DNA of 64,000 nt from Ichthyophis bannanicus. Taxonomy: Eukaryota > Chordata > Amphibia > Gymnophiona > Ichthyophiidae. The position numbers and the translations under genes are program-made. Positions 49,346-60,945 of the stretch are shown piece after piece. Each line of letters starts with the position of its first letter. The first letter of the stretch is position 1. Below the pieces are notes generated by a model. The model was not told where the DNA came from. It made no database searches and was given only the letters and a program-made list of their open reading frames with translations. The stretch spans positions 1,488,001 to 1,552,000 of the forward strand of contig JAWIIG010000037.1 of NCBI GenBank assembly GCA_033557465.1. The letters are read 5' to 3'.

Positions 49346-50539
49346 TGGGTTTAATGGGAGAAAGCCAACATGGTTTAGCTAAGGAAGGTCTTGTCTTACT
49401 AATCTATTATATTTTTTTGAAGGTGTGAATAAACAGGTAGACAAAGGTGAGCCGTTGATATGTGGGTTTTTAGAAAGCCCTTGACAAGGTCCCTTATGAG
49501 AGGCTCTTGATGAAATTAAAAAGTCATGGGATTGGAGCAGGGGCAGCCCAAGAGGGGTGCGGGGCCATGTGCGGAGATTAATTGGGGGCCTTATTTGCAT
49601 AAGGAGTCTCATTTGCATAAATATTTGCATAATATTAACATGCACTTTTAGTAAACATGCCTCTTAATGAGTGTCTGGATAAAGAAAGACTATCAGATTT
49701 CTACATTACTATATTGCAGTGACCACCGCCATGCCCATTAGGAAGTACTATAAACACTGACCATTTAGAACCCATAGCAAATCCACCCTATCATAACAGC
49801 ACTACCAGGACTCACAAAGCACCAAACCCTACCTATCAAAAGGCAACACTGCAGATATTAAACCAATAGAGAATACCAATACATCTCACTGGGGGAAAGA
49901 GAACAAGTGGGACTGGCAAACAGAAACTACATGAACAGAATACCTCAGCTCGTTTAAAAAGAACAAGGGATCACAATTTAGAAATAGGATGATAATAATT
50001 AAACTGGGAACCCCAAAAGCCAAACATGAAATGTACAACACTGGAGAAATAAAGCTATAAAATAATTTCCTCCTGCACTAAACAAAAACGCAAAGATCTT
50101 AGCAATGCACACTTCCCAGACCAGACATATTCTAGTTAATAAATTCAAAATAAAAAGTATTTTTCTACCTTCTGTTTGGGCATTTTATTTTTCAGTTGCA
50201 ATTGCTCTAGTCACTTTCTTCTGGTTTCTTCGTGTCTTCTGCGAGCTATCCATTTGTCCTTTCTTCTCTTTTAGATGTTTTCCATTCTCTCTATATACCT
50301 GCTTTAACATACTGATCGTTTCCCTTTTGCTTTCCCCCATTTCTTTCCTTATTCCTTTTTCATCCACTCAAATTTCACCCTTCCATTCTCAAGCCCCTCT
50401 TACTCTCCCAATACCTGGCCCATCGTAGACTTTTCTTCCACACAAAATATCTTTTCCCCTCTCCAATCTCATTCCCCATCCACATCCTCTTCTAGTCCTC
50501 CCCAAATATCAGCTCCCTTATAGTTCTGGACCCACCCAG

Positions 50540-51296
50540 CATCCGCTCCCTTCTAGTCCCATTCTCCCATGCCCCCACATCAGCCCATTTCCAGTCCTAT
50601 TCTAGCCCATCACCCATTTGCAGTCCAAGCTCCCCCCATCAGCCCATTTCTAGTCCTATTCCAGCTCCTCATCAGCCTGTTTCCAGTCCTAGCCCCTCTT
50701 ATGCTCTTTTCCAGTTTCATTCCAGCCCCCCATCAGCCAATTTCTACTCCAACCTCCCCCATCAGCCAATTTCCAATCCTAGCCACCTCGTCAACCCACT
50801 TCCTGTCCTATTCCAGCCCCCATCAGCCCATTTCCAGTTCTATTCCAGCTCTTCATCAGCCCATTTCCAGTGCTAGCCCTCCCATCACAACCTCTTTCCA
50901 GTCCTAGCCCTCCCCACCCCATCATAGCCCATTTCCAGTCCAGGTTCCCCTCCACCATAGCCCATTTCCAGTCCAGGTTCCCCCCCCCCCCTATCACAGC
51001 CCATTTCCAGTCCATGTCCCCTCATCACAGCCTCTTTCCAGTACTAGCCCCCCATCACAGCCTAATTCCAGTCCTAGCCCCCCCCCCACTGCCCATTTGC
51101 AGTCCAAGTCCCCCCCCCAACCATCACAGCCCATTTTCAGTCCTAGCCCCCCTAATCACAGCCTATTTCCAGTCCAGGTTCCCTCCCATCGCAGCCCATT
51201 TCCAGTCCAAGTCCCCCCCCCATAGCACATTTGCAGTCCTAGTCCCCCCCATCCCCGCCCAACACGTCCTTGCTCCCCCCCCCCCCCCCCCCCCCC
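50540..51296 (+). repeat. C-rich minisatellite inside the hAT element
   Basis: The irregular unit 'CCCATTTCCAGTCCTAGCCC' with 'CCCATCA' spacers is repeated more than 15 times at 25-45 bp spacing and ends in a C20-type homopolymer near 51277-51296. The 192-codon Pro/Ser ORF across it has no biological meaning. The same motif occurs more briefly at 17740-17960. Confidence 0.9.
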
Positions 51297-51322
51297 GACC
51301 AGCCCCGCGGCTGTCTGAGGGG

Positions 51323-51586
51323 CTTCAGAGGGAGCCGGGGAAGCCCGCGCGAGGCCCCAGCTCCCTTTGTACAGCTGCCAGCGTGAAGATCCTTTTCCCT
51401 CACACTGGCGGCTGTTTCTGTGAAGCCGTGAATGTTGGGAAAGGTTAAAGAGCATTGGCTTTAACCTTCCCCAACAATCGTGGCTTCACAGAAACAGCTG
51501 CCAGCGTGAAGGAAAAGGATCTTCACGCTGGCGGTTGTACAGAGGGAGCCGGGACCTCGCGTGGGCTTCCCCGGCTCCCTCTGAAG
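51323..51586. repeat. Palindrome with ~128-bp arms near the hAT 3' end
   Basis: 51323-51450 (CTTCAGAGGGAGCCGGGG ... AAGGTTAAAG) pairs with 51459-51586 with few mismatches and an 8-base centre. The related copy at 18012-18260 keeps a weaker version. It would form a long hairpin if transcribed. Confidence 0.9.
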
Positions 51587-52104
51587 CCGTCTGGTGTGCC
51601 ATAATGGTGTTCGCGAGGGGCCTCCTGAAGTGTGGGGCCCTGTGCGAACAACATTATCGCACAATTGATGGGCCGGCCCTGGATTGAAGGCAGTGTAGTA
51701 TTGTGCATCAGGAACTGGTTAAAAGACAGAAAGCAGAGAATAGGGCTAAATGGGCAATTTTCTCAATGGAGAAAAATAAATAGTTGAGCACCCCAGGGAT
51801 CAGTGCTAGGCCTGATACTTTTTAACATATTGATAAATGACCTGGAAATAGGAATAATGAGTGAGGTGAGGAAACCACCACCCAAGAAAAAGATTTGAGT
51901 GTCACCATCAATAATACGTTGAAACTTTCCCCCCAGTGTGCAGTGGCAGCCAAGAAAGCAAAATAAAATGCTAGGAATCATAAGGAAAGGAATGGAGAGT
52001 AAAACAAAGGATATTATAATATCTTTGTAGGGTTCCATGGTGAGACCTCATCTGAATATTGTGTACAATTCTGGTCGCAATATCTTAAAAAAGATACAAG
52101 GCTG

Positions 52105-52536
52105 AATTAGAAACATAGAAACATGACGGCAGAAAAAGGCCACATGGCCTATCTAGTCTGCCCTTCCATATCAACTACTACAGTAGTCCCCTTTTTTCAT
52201 TTAGATTTCCTCTGTGTTTGTCCCATGCTTTTTTGAAGTCAGATACTGTCCTTGGTAATACCACCTCCACTGGGAGACTATTCCACACATCTACCACTCT
52301 TTCCATAAAGAAATATTTCCGCATTTTACTCCTGAGTCTATCCCCTTTCACCCTCATCCTATGTCCCCTTGTAGCAGAGCTTGCTTTCAGTTGAAAGAGA
52401 CTCTCCTCCTGTGCATTTATACTATGGAGGTATTTAAATGTCTCTACCATATCTCCTCTATCCCGCCCTTCCTCTAAAGTGTACATATTAAGATCCTTAA
52501 GTCTGTCCTCATATGCTTTATAACAAAGACAACTAA
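52105..52536 (-). mobile_element. CR1 LINE 3' end, subfamily 2
   Basis: The minus strand encodes 'CYKAYEDRLKDLNMYTLEEG', 'ATRGHRMRVKGDRLRSKMRK', 'ERVVDVWNSLPVEVVLPRTV' with an open frame of 135 codons (52585-52178). It ends near 52105 at the 3' UTR. It is the best copy of the subfamily also seen at 31766-32835. Confidence 0.85.
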
Positions 52537-52758
52537 CACAGCAGAGATCCCAGTGGAGTACCCCAAGGATTTCTGCTGGGTCCACATATTCGTAAATGGC
52601 CTGGAAATGGGAAAGAGTGAGGTGATCAAATTTGCAGATGACACAAAATTATTCAAAGTTATTAAAACTTAAGAGGATTGTGAAAAATTGCAAGAGGATC
52701 TTAATATATTGGAAGACTGGATGTTCAAATGGCAGATGAAATATAATGTGGACAAGTA
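52537..52758 (+). mobile_element. CR1 LINE fragment (RT motif region)
   Basis: 'VPQGFLLGPH' and 'VIKFADDTKLFKVIKT' equivalents lie in broken frames. It ends abruptly at about 52758, where minus-strand CR1 begins ('ACAACCTTTATAATGG' in plus sense). Confidence 0.75.
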
Positions 52759-53485
52759 CAACCTTTATAATGGTTTCTTCCATTTTTCCTGGTGCTGATG
52801 TCAGTTTCATCGGTCTGTAGTTTCCTAAGTTACCCGTGGAGCCTTTTTTAAAAATTGGCATTACATTGGCCGTCCTCCAATCTTCAGGTATTACAGATGA
52901 TTTTAATGATAGTTCACAGATTATTAATAGTAGGTCTGCAATCTCATATTTCAGTTCTTTCAATACCCTTAGATGCATACCATCTGGTCCAGGTGATTTG
53001 CTACTCTTCAGTTTATCAAATAGTTGTAATACATCTTCCCAGTTTATCGATATTTCTTTCAATTCTTTAAATACTGTTACAATCATGGGTAGCATCCCTA
53101 CATCTTCCTCAGTAAAGACTGAAACAAAGAATTCATTCAGTCTCTCTACTATGGCTTTGTCCCCTCTTTGTGACCCTTTTACCCTTCTATCATCTAATGG
53201 TCCAACTGACTCTCTCACAGGTTTTTTGTTATGAATGTACTTGAAAAAGTTGTTATGCGTTTTTGCTTCCTCAGCAAGCTTTTTTTCAAATTCTCTCTTT
53301 GCCTACCTTATCAATGCCTTGCATCTAACTTGCCAGTGCTTATGTTGTTTCCAGTTTTCCTCATTTGGCTCCTTTTTCCATTTCCTGAAAGATGCTTTTT
53401 TAGCTACAACAGCTTCTCTGACCTCACCTTTAAACCCTGCTGGCAGTTTTTTTGACTTTCTTCTACTTTTCCCTTTTCTAGGAAT
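52759..53485 (-). mobile_element. CR1 LINE fragment (linker to RT N-part)
   Basis: The minus strand has 'MRESVGPLDDRRVKGSQRGD', 'KSSKSPGPDGMHLRVLKELK', 'NYRPMKLTSAPGKMEETI', open for about 170 codons (53218 to about 52760). Its right-hand part (53485-53300) is the Lys-rich linker ('KSKKLPAGFKGEVREAVVAK'). It is opposite in orientation to its neighbour, forming an inverted CR1 pair. Confidence 0.85.
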
Positions 53486-54584
53486 GCTTCTGACAGCAAT
53501 CCAGGATGTCTGATGATCTGTACCTTGTGCATTATGGGATAAGCAGGGCTCATTCACATGCCACAATACATAACATCATATATATTGAGGCCCATTAACA
53601 CATACATCTGGCCAGAGGTATCACCTCCACAATTGCATGACCTCACAAATCAAGACATACATAGTTGCTTTTATGTTGACTTGGGTGAGAGGATGTTGTC
53701 ACATGGTCACAGCGCAGGTCTGATGGCAGACAGGCCTCTAGACTGTTCTAGCTAAGTTCAGGCAGGGAACATTTGCTGCTAGTTGAACTTTGTTGCCACA
53801 TTATTAGAGTGAACCTGAGAGAGTTCTGCTTTACCATCCTGCACTAAGGGTGCCATCCATGGAAGGCAAGGCAGGTCCAGTTGAACTTGTGGCTACTGAC
53901 CTAGAGGGCTCTGCCAATCACATAATTTGCTAAGTAGCAAATGAGTTAGCCACATCTGTGTCATGCATCAGAGAAGCACAGTTGTGCCTTGTCAGCAGAG
54001 CTATATGCAGACCATGATTTGTGGATGCTGTATGTAGCAGGGTTGGCAAGTGGCCCAGTTCTAAGAGTGGGTTTGTGAGATAGTCCTAGGTGTGTGAGAT
54101 TGTTCTGCAGACACTTAATAGTACTTGCAATAGTGATCTCAATGTATGAGAGGCAAGAAAGCAAATGCCATCCTCCATAGTGAGGACACTGTGACACTAG
54201 AACACTAGATGAAAGGTCTGACCCTGGCTTTGTCCAGAGCAGCTGAGTGAACCAGTTCCAAGACCAATATATGCTCTCAATCAAGGATTTCAGAGATTCT
54301 CATTCCTAGTTATTATGTGGACATACAGCAATGGTTTGCAGGTGAACTACATGTAAAATAGTTATCACTCGTATTGCACAATAACAACAGGAGTGCCACT
54401 GGTGCACAGTACTCCTATAGCATAAGTTGGCAATGCAGAGTTTGATACTTTGCAGCTATTGGCAAGAGGAATCAGTGCAGTTGAACCCCTCATGCATGTC
54501 TTGCCTCCTGTTGCAGTCATGAATCGTGTCTCTGCAAATTGCCTATTTATAGGCTAAGGCATGTCACATCTGCTCCATTCAAGG
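53486..54584. other. Unassigned 1.1 kb stretch
   Basis: No convincing ORF; one minus-strand ORF of 107 codons has no recognisable motif. No repeat end is identified. Confidence 0.35.
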
Positions 54585-54920
54585 CCATAGCGGAGAGACT
54601 GAATGAATTCTTTGCTTTGGTATTTACTAAAAAAGATGTAGGGATGTTACCCATGACTGAAATGGTATTTAAAGCTGATGCAACAGAAGAACCGAAAGTA
54701 ATATTGATAAACCGGGAAGATGTACTAAAACTATTTGATAGACTGAAGAGTAGCAAATCACCTGGACCGGATGGTATGCATCTAAGGGTATTGAAAGAAC
54801 TGAAATATGAGATTGCAGACCTACTATTATTAATCTGTGAACTATCATTAAAATCATCAGTAAACCTGATGATTGGCCATCCTCCAATGTAACACCAATT
54901 TTTAAAAAGGGTTCCAGAAC
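54585..54920 (+). mobile_element. CR1 LINE fragment (RT N-part)
   Basis: 'AERLNEFFALVFTKKDVGML' to 'KSSKSPGPDGMHLRVLKELK' and 'ADLLLLICELSLKSS', open for about 100 codons in the frame 54539-54892. It ends at 54920 in 'CCAATTTTTAAAAAGGGTTC', where DIRS gag sequence begins. Confidence 0.85.
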
Positions 54921-54949
54921 GAGTCGGAGGAGGACCCACACACCGAAGA

Positions 54950-55611
54950 GCTGGAGATCCTCCAGTATGAATCCTCACCCAAGGAGATTCTCATGGTGCC
55001 AGTACAGCCTATCCTCGAGCGGCTGCTGCTTAGAATGTGGGAGACACTGGCATCGGTGCCGGTGATCAGTTGACGCCTCAGTGCCATGTACCATGTCCGG
55101 AAGGGGCTGGGGTTCCACAAACCCCAACTCCCACATAACTCTATGGTTGTCGAGTCAACCATGCAAAAACTTAAGAGTCAGAAGAACTATTCTGTCCCCG
55201 GGCAGGGAGGCTAAAGTCCTCGATGCCCTCGGCTGCAAATGCTACCAGGATTCAATGCTGGGGTGCCAGATACAGGCCTATGAGCTATACATAGGCATGT
55301 ACCTTAAGGCCCTAACCCAGGAGTTGTTGGCAGGGTTCACTGGGGAACCCCTCCAATGGTTCCAGTCCCTGACCTCCGGGATCCGGGATTGCTGTAATTT
55401 CCTCTCTCGGGTGGCCTATGATGGCTTTGAGTCAGCGACTCGAGTGGCGGTGGCAAGCCTTGGTGCCCAACGCAAGGCCTGGCTGCAGACCTCGGACCTC
55501 AAGCAATGGGTCCAGGAAAAGCTGCTCAATGTCCCCTGCACTGGGGAGAACCTGTTCGGCAAACTCATGGCCAACAAGGCGGCAGAGAAAAAGGCCGATG
55601 TGGTGACTTAG
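54950..55611 (+). pseudogene. DIRS gag-like ORF (copy B)
   Basis: Open from 55081 to 55611 (176 codons), with homologous sequence upstream in another frame ('LLLRMWETLASVPV' near 55020). Shared blocks with copy A are 'LPHNSMVVEST' and 'RKAWLQTSDLKQWVQE', followed by 'PCTGENLFGKLM'. The Arg-rich C-terminal tail is frameshifted away after 55611. Copy A keeps the complete frame. Confidence 0.7.
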
Positions 55612-55809
55612 CAGAGGCTCTCAAAAAAGACCTCATCCCTTCCTCGTAAGAAACCATCGGGGTAGAGGACCCTGTTCCCGAGAAAGAAGGGGCCTTTCAA
55701 CAGAGTCACCAATACTAGCCCCAGCAGCAGATTTCTAACCCAAAAAGTCAGAACCATGGACCCAGGAAGCCAAAGGCTCAGAAGCCCCAGACCCCAACTC
55801 CTGCCCAGC

Positions 55810-57113
55810 CCGGAAGGAGTTATTGACTCCCAGGGCAGGACCTCCCCTCACCTGGGAGACCCTCACCAGCCCACAGGGAGCCGCCTGGCACTTTTTGCCC
55901 ACAGGTGGACCAGGGTTACCTTAGACCAGTAAGTTCTGCAGGTGGTAGAGGAAGGATACCTCCTCCACCTACAGCAGGACCTCCAAGGTTCTTCCCAGCG
56001 GAGCCATTGTGTCCTCTCCTTCACCAGACCCTACTGCTCTCAGAGCTCGCAGGTCTTCTCAGGGATAACGCAGTAGAGCCTGTACCCAAACACCTATGGG
56101 GACAGAGCTTCTACTCCAGATACTTCCATAGAGAACTGGGGGCCTCAGGCCTATACTAGACCTGAGAAACCTAAACAAGTTTCTGGTGAGGGAGAAGTTC
56201 AAGATGCTGTCCCTTGGGACACTATTGCCTTATCACCACCAGGGAGATTGGCTATGCTCCTTGAATCTAAAGGATGCATACACCCACATCCTGATCCAGC
56301 CCTCCCACAGGCGATATCTCCGGTTTGTGGTGGGAGGAAGGCACTATCAGTACAAGGTAATCCCTTTTGGTCTGGCCTTCTTGTCCAGGGTCTTTACAAA
56401 GTACCTGGTGGTGGTAACTGCCTACCTGTGCCTACAAGGGACTATCGTATTCCCCTACCTGGATGACTAGCTCATCAGGGACAGTATGGTTACAGAGGTT
56501 AGTCAGACCACAGGGTGTGCAATCCTCCTTCTGCAGCACCTGGGGTTCATCATCAACCACCCCAAATCCCACCTCTTGCCAGCCCAAAACTTGGAGTTCA
56601 TAGGAGCTCATTTGGACACGTTACAAGCCAAGACTGTCCTCTCAAGAGATAGGGCAGACCATCTCAGGTAGCGGGCAGGGGAGGTACAGCACTGCCAGTC
56701 AGTACTGGCATGCCTCCTCCTCCACCATATGGTCTCGACGGGCCATGTCACACCCTCAGCTCGCTTGCACATGTGTACAGCCTAGTGGTGCCTCTGCTCG
56801 CAATGGATACAAGCCATGGGCAGACTGTGGGACAGGGTCGGGGTTACTTGCCAGCTGGCAGAGTCCCTAAATTGGTGGCAAAACTTGCGCCACCTCCTGG
56901 TGGGGATGCCCTTCCATGCACCCATGCCGAAAAGGACCCTGACCACAGATGCCTTGCTTCTGGGTTGGGGAACACACTGCAGAGACCAGTGCATAAAAAG
57001 CAGCTGGTCTCAAGAGGAGTTGCTCCTACAGATCAATCTCCGGGAGCTGAGGGCAATCTTCCTGGTCCTATGAGTGTTCCACCACCGCCTGCGGCACCAG
57101 TCTGTGTTGATCC
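55810..57113 (+). pseudogene. DIRS reverse transcriptase and RNase H N-part
   Basis: Recognisable RT blocks are 'FYSRYFHRELGASGLY' (56105-56150), 'LCSLNLKDAYTHILIQPSHR' then 'YLRFVVGGRHYQYKVIPFGL' (56240-56380), and 'VFPYLDD' (56450-56468), where YLDD is the catalytic motif; a TAG stop follows immediately. After it come 'LEFIGAHLDTLQAKTVLS' and the RNase H-like 'TTDALLLGWG' and 'INLRELRAIFLVL'. Several frame changes and stops are present. Confidence 0.8.
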
Positions 57114-58630
57114 TGAAGACTGGAGGATCGCCAATGTAACGCCAATTTTTAAAAAGGGTTCCAGGGGTGATCCGGGAAACTACAGACCGGTGAGCCTGAC
57201 GTCAGTACCGGGAAAAATGGTAGAAACCATCATAAAGAACAAAATTACTCAGCATGTAGATAGTCATGGCCTAATGGGAGACAGCCAACATGGCTTTAGA
57301 CAAGGAAGATCTTGTCTTACTAATCTGTTGTTTTTTTTGAAGGTGTGAATAAACAGGTGGACAAAGGTGAGTCGGTTGATATAGTGTATCTGGACTTTCA
57401 GAAAGCCTTTGACAAGGTCCCTCATCAGAGACTTTTGGCAAAACTAAAGAGTCATGGGATAGGAGGCAGTGTACTATTGTGGATCAGGAACTGGTTAAAA
57501 GATAGAAAGCAGAGGGTAGGGCTAAATGGCCAATTTTCCCAATGGAGAAAGGTGAATAGTGGTGTACCCCAGGGATCTGTGCTGGGTCCGCTGCTTTTTG
57601 ATATATTCATAAATGACCTGGAAAGGGGAATAACGAGTGAGGTTATCAAATTTGCAGATGACACAAAACTATTTAAAGTTGTTAAAACCCAAGAGGATTG
57701 TGGAAAATTGCAAGAGGATCTTGATAACTTGGAAGACTGGGCATCAAAATGGCAGATGAAATTTAATGTGGACAAGTGCAAAGTTATGCACCTAGGGAAG
57801 AACACCCCAAACTATGGTTACACGATGCAAGGTTCCACATTATGAACCACCACCCAGGAAAAAGATTTAGGCGTCATTGTGGATAACATGTTAAAACCAT
57901 CGGCCCAGTGTGCAGCGGCAGCCAAGAGAGCAAATAGAATGCTAGGTATCATAAGGAAAGGAATGGAAAATAAAACAAAAGATATTAGAATGCCTCTATA
58001 TCGTTTCATGGTGAGACCGCACCTTGAATATTGTGTGCAATTCTGGTTGCCGTATCTTAAAAAGGATATAGCGTTATTAGAAAAGGTTCAGAGAAGAGCC
58101 ACCAAAATGGTAAAGGGGATGGAAGGATACTCCTATGAAGAAAGGCTAAAAAGGTTAGAGCTCTTTAACCTGGAAAAGAGACGGCTGAGGGGAGATATGA
58201 TAGAAGTCTATAAATTAATGAATGGAGTCCAACGGGTAAACATAGATCGATTGTTTACGTTATCAGAATATAGAAAGACTAGGGGACATGCAATGAAGCT
58301 ACAGGGTAAACTATTTAAGACTAATAAAATAATTTTTTTTTCACTCAACGTGTAATCAAACTCTTGAATTTGTTACCGAAGGATGTAGTAAAGGCTGTTA
58401 GTGTAGCTGGGTTTAAAAAGCTTTGGACAAGTTCCTGGAAGAGAGGTCCATAAATCATTATTAAGAAGGGACCCAGGATATCAATGCTTGACCCAGTACA
58501 AGCATTGTGGAACCTGTGTCTTTTGGGGAACTGCTAGGTACGTATGACCTAGATTGGCCACTGTTGGAAACAGGATACTGGGCTTGATGGACCTTGGTCT
58601 GACCCAGTATGGCATATCTTATGTTCTTAT
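57114..58630 (+). mobile_element. CR1 LINE, 5'-truncated, young insertion in DIRS copy B
   Basis: It starts at the RT codons 'EDWRIANVTPIFKKGSRG' and ends with TTATGTTCTTA, flanked by TGATCC (57108-57113 and 58630-58635). It differs at few positions from the 13232-16672 copy. ORF2 is broken by a T-run shift near 57330, a GGA-to-TGA stop at 57844, and an A/T-run shift near 58330. Confidence 0.93.
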
Positions 58631-58635
58631 GATCC

Positions 58636-60239
58636 AGACAGATAACCAAGTGGCCATGTTTTATATCAGCTTGCAGGGGGGCACAGGCTCATATTCCCTC
58701 TGTCAGGAGGCTTGTGGCCATTCTATCCTTCGCAGTACGCAACACCATGCTTCTACGAGCGGTATATCTCCAGGGCCAGGACAACTGCCTAGCCGACAGA
58801 TTGAGCAGAGTCTTGCATCCACACAAGTGATAACTAAACCCCAGGCTAGCAAAGTAGCTATTCCGCCTCTGGGGCAGGCCCGTGATGGGCCTATTTGCCC
58901 CTCCAAACAACATGCAGCTACCCCGTTTCTGCTCACATCAGCCATACCCGGAGACAGTGGCGGCAGATGCCTTCCTGATATCATGGTCTGAAGGCCGACA
59001 TTATGCATTTCCAACTACTCTCCTGGTCACCAGGACCCTATTCAAGATCCAGAGCAAAAAGGCATCCGTCATAATGATTGCCCTCAGGTGGCCCACGCAG
59101 CCATGGTTCCCCCTGCTGCTTTCTCTGTTGGTGGCACTCTCAGTTCCTCTGGGCCGAGCTCTGGACCTCCTGTCTTAGGAGGAGGGCCCCCTGCTGCACC
59201 CAATTTGGGTCTCTGACACTAACAGCATGGCTGCTGAAAAGGTAGCTTTGGCCCCTCACAGACTTCCAGGAGAAATTGAGGAGATCCTCCTGGCCTCTCA
59301 GAAACTCCCCACCAGAAGGGCATATGCCTTCAAGTGAGAAGGTTCTCTGTCTGGTGTATGGAAAGGAGGAGACTCCCTTCTCCTGCTATATGCAGCCAGT
59401 ACTCCAGTACCTCCTGAACCTGTCGCACACCGGGCTGAAATCTAATTCAGTGAGGGTACACCTGAGTGCCATAGCCGCTCACCACCATCCAATCAAGGGG
59501 AAACCCCTCTCAAGCCAGCCCCTGGTCTCCAAGTTCCTCTGGGGCCTTCTACTATCCAAGCCCCCTCTCCGTCATCCAGTGGCGGACTGGGATCTCAATG
59601 TTGTACTCTGCCAGCTCACCAGATCGCCATTTGGGCCCCTAGCCACTTGCCACCTGTGATACCTCTCTTGGAAGGTTGCCTTTTGGGTGGCCCTTACTTC
59701 CTCTCGGACTCCTTACTTCCTCGAACTCCAGGACCTGAAGGTGATGTCCCCTTTCCATCTCAACCAGAAGGTGGTCCTCCCCACCTGCTTTCCACAACCT
59801 CATGCAGGCAAGGAGGAACTAGTGCTCCATTCACTAGATTGCAAGCGGGCCCTGTCATTCTACTTACAGCGCACTCAGGCCCACTGAAAAGTTCCTCATC
59901 TCTTAGTGTCCTATGACCCCAGCAAATGGGCTCCCCATGACCAAGCAAACTCTGTCCTCTTGGGTGGCGGACTGTACTGCTCTTGCCTACGAGCGAGCTG
60001 GCCTCTCCCTCGAGCACCGGATCACAGAGCATCGCATGACGGCGATGGCCACATCAGTGGCCAACCTTTGCTCAGTGCCAGTGACAGAAATCTGCAAGGC
60101 CGCCACATGGTCTTCAATTCATATGTTTGCAGCTCACTACTGCCTGGAGAGCAAGTTCCACCGGGACAGTGCCTTTGGCCAGGCAGTACTCCGCAATATT
60201 CTTGGGGTAACCATGCTTTATAGGCAACCTCTGGTCTAA
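58636..60239 (+). pseudogene. DIRS RNase H remainder and tyrosine recombinase
   Basis: It begins 'QTDNQVAMFYISLQGG', the RNase H end, followed by frameshifted recombinase sequence. The catalytic end lies in an open frame 59913-60239: 'TKQTLSSWVADCTALAYERA', 'ITEHRMTAMATSVANL', 'EICKAATWSSIHMFAAHYCL'. The final 'AAHYCL' holds the expected nucleophilic Tyr. In the HxxR position the sequence is H-R-M-T, so the Arg appears replaced by Thr. The end 'FGQAVLRNILGV' is typical of DIRS. Confidence 0.75.
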
Positions 60240-60240
60240 A

Positions 60241-60945
60241 TTCTCTCTAATATCTGCAAAGCAACTACAGTCCGAGCATTAATCTTCCCACATATAGATT
60301 TCTGCAACAGTATTCTTATGGGTCTCCTAAAGCAAATGGCACAGAATACAGCAGCAAGAGTCATTACTAAAGTACCAATTCGGGATCATATCACACCGAT
60401 ATTAAAAGATCTTCATTGGTTACCAATAGAAAGTAGGAAAAAGTTTAAAGTACTACACACAACATTCAAAGCCTTACAAAATGAATCCCTACATATTTGA
60501 GATTGATCATGTATTCTACCAGAATACAGGAAAGGTAATGCATCAATATCTAAAAGAGCATTCTCCCTCTATGCACCACCACTTTGGAACTCTTTACCAG
60601 AAAATATAAGAGCTATCACGGACCCAAATGCATTCCGCAAGCTACTAAAATCCTTCCTATTTAAAGATCACTTTGGGGACTTGGTAACTTGATACTAAAC
60701 AGCTAAGGTTAATCCTAGTCCCCAGTGCATTACTGCTTACTAGAACAATCAGATGTTACTGCATTTTTCATGTAAATAAGTTCAAAAAATCTAATTGTAA
60801 ACAATGTGATTAAGGTTTTATGTACAAACTGTTAGCTGTCACACTCTGTTAACTTTGTTCCATATAAGTTTATGTTGTATTAAGTTCTATGTAAACTGCT
60901 TTGATTCTGGAAAAGCGGTATATAAGTGCACATAAATTAAATAAA
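60241..60945 (+). mobile_element. L2 LINE 3' end
   Basis: ORF2 C-terminus: 'IDFCNSILMGLLKQMAQNTA' (LDYCN-type block), 'HITPILKDLHWLPIESRKKF' (L2-specific HWLPI), then in another frame 'AFSLYAPPLWNSLPENIRAI'. The 3' UTR ends 'AAACTGCTTTGATTCTGGAA' then AAGCGGTATATAAGTG and AATTAAATAAATA. This copy identifies the tail found at four other sites in the window. Confidence 0.88.

Larger units (their letters stand above)
49538..51681 (+). mobile_element. Non-autonomous hAT element, 2.14 kb, 8-bp target duplication
   Basis: It starts CAGGGGCAGCCCAAGAGG and ends GATGGGCCGGCCCTG. The flanks GATTGGAG (49530-49537) and GATTGAAG (51682-51689) are an 8-bp duplication with one change. The target is the CR1 sequence 'GGGATTGGAGGCAGTGTA', seen uninterrupted in other copies. 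The interior has an AT-rich part (49600-50500), a C-rich minisatellite and a large palindrome. There is no transposase ORF. Partial copies lie at 16690-17301 and 17586-18362. Confidence 0.88.
46425..52100 (+). mobile_element. CR1 LINE with long 5' part, carrying three insertions
   Basis: ORF1 sequence starts near 46430 ('QGTLCPQGMSLIAGG'-like, frames broken), then the short insert (46720-46905), the ORF1 esterase (46945-47460), the ORF2 endonuclease (47500-48410), a Lys-rich linker and RT start (48650-49030), an L2 tail (49033-49345), RT (49346-49537), the hAT element (49538-51681), and RT to C-terminus (51690-52100). The parts are collinear with the copy at 13232-16672, with many indels and stops. 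It is older than that copy. Confidence 0.85.
54921..60240 (+). mobile_element. DIRS-like retroelement (copy B) with gag, RT/RNase H and tyrosine recombinase, split by CR1
   Basis: The order is gag (54921-55611), RT (about 55800-56670), RNase H (56670-57113 and 58631 onward), and tyrosine recombinase (about 59000-60239). The CR1 at 57114-58630 interrupts RNase H and duplicates TGATCC; removing it restores 'SVLIQTDNQVAMFY'. Terminal repeats are missing at both ends: CR1 borders it on the left and L2 cuts it on the right. Frames are broken at many places except in gag and the recombinase end. Confidence 0.85.

Noticed and set aside
50870..51448. 192-codon Pro/Ser ORF
   Set aside because: It is a reading of the C-rich minisatellite and homopolymer within the hAT element.
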